From Vermiphilus sp. (lineage in GTDB: Bacteria > Ratteibacteria > UBA8468 > B48-G9 > JAFGKM01): a stretch of DNA of 6,873 nt. Each line of letters opens with the position of its first letter. Position 1 is the first letter of the stretch. A model generated the notes under the pieces. It ran no database searches, was not told where the DNA came from, and was given only the letters and a program-made list of their open reading frames with translations. Shown one piece after another: positions 6,674-6,873 of the stretch. Position numbers and translations under genes: made by a program. The stretch is from assembly GCA_020722825.1 (NCBI GenBank), contig DYKC01000055.1:1-6873 (forward strand), given 5' to 3'.

Positions 6674-6679
6674 CCTCCT
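6674..6679 (-). promoter_or_regulatory. Ribosome binding site of hsp20
   Basis: AGGAGG on the minus strand, extended to AGGAGGTGA, 9 bases before the ATG at 6664. The bases just after it (TGAAAC, 6673-6668) are complementary to GTTTCA in the upstream hairpin (6718-6713), which could mask the site in the folded leader. Confidence 0.75.
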
Positions 6680-6697
6680 GTTAATTTTCATATCTAT

Positions 6698-6719
6698 GGT
6701 TTCAGAAACACCTGAAACC
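6698..6719. repeat. Perfect inverted repeat upstream of hsp20
   Basis: GGTTTCAG (6698-6705) and CTGAAACC (6712-6719) are exact inverses separated by 6 bases. The pair lies 34 bases before the hsp20 start. It could be an operator bound by a dimeric regulator or, in the mRNA leader, an 8-bp hairpin. It does not match CIRCE (HrcA) or HAIR (HspR) sequences. Confidence 0.7.
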
Positions 6720-6800
6720 CTTGTGTATAAATGGTTTCCAGATACTGCCTTTTTAAAATTCACCTCCGCTTTCAAAACCCTTGAGCAGTGCGGGTTTCAG
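6715..6800. repeat. 60-base-spaced repeat of AAACCCTTG...GGTTTC upstream of hsp20
   Basis: AAACCCTTG occurs at 6715-6723 and 6775-6783, and GGTTTC at 6733-6738 and 6793-6798; both pairs are exactly 60 bases apart, while the sequence between them differs. With the 6698-6719 inverted repeat this makes a cluster of related half-sites in the roughly 140 bases before hsp20. No convincing sigma-70 promoter was found here; TATACA on the minus strand (6729-6724) is a candidate -10 but lacks a -35 match. The non-coding stretch 6665-6873 otherwise holds only a possible 23-codon ORF (6753-6824, minus). Confidence 0.5.
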
Positions 6801-6873
6801 CGTCTTAATTTTTTGCATTTTCATCTTTTTCCGACCTGGTCAGAGAATTATCCGATAATCCGGAACTTGTTTT

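Noticed and set aside
6847..6859. ATTATC-C-GATAAT palindrome as a terminator of an upstream gene
   Set aside because: It is A+T-rich, has a one-base centre that cannot form a loop, and no T-tract follows; at most it is part of a promoter or operator.

Overview
The window looks like ordinary chromosomal DNA from a bacterium of moderately low G+C (roughly 40% by eye) with canonical AGGAGG ribosome sites and sigma-70-type promoters. A cleavable export signal on an ApbE protein fits a cell with a periplasm or outer face where flavinylated proteins sit. I cannot place the phylum from sequence alone; an uncultured Gram-negative lineage is plausible. No mobile element, CRISPR array, rRNA or tRNA is visible.

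Layout, left to right. At 1-1212 (+) is a 5'-truncated ArsB/NhaD-type permease that runs off the left edge. Facing it on the minus strand is a two-gene unit, transcribed from about 2470 leftward: a UPF0280 protein (1710-2450), then an isoprenylcysteine carboxyl methyltransferase-like membrane protein (1180-1740) whose start overlaps the UPF0280 end and whose tail overlaps the permease tail. A short divergent promoter region (2451-2558) separates this unit from argH (2559-3929, +) and lysA (3908-5182, +), an overlapping pair that completes arginine and lysine biosynthesis. The end of lysA overlaps, tail to tail, an exported ApbE flavin transferase (5162-6139, minus). Upstream of apbE are a terminator hairpin and then an Hsp20 small heat-shock gene (6281-6664, minus) whose last 20 codons lie in another frame. 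The right edge (6665-6873) is non-coding or carries at most a tiny ORF, and holds a cluster of GGTTTCAG half-sites.

How the genes fit together: ArgH and LysA are the last steps of arginine and lysine synthesis. UPF0280 and ApbE share a set of motifs and probably a fold, so two members of one superfamily flank the amino-acid operon. The most solid unusual observations are the single-base frameshift that removes the Hsp20 C-terminal IXI motif, the ApbE/UPF0280 motif parallel, a consensus extended -10 only 7 bases before the apbE start codon (predicting a leaderless mRNA), and the repeated dyad sites upstream of hsp20. I found no clear sign of a wholly new multi-gene system.
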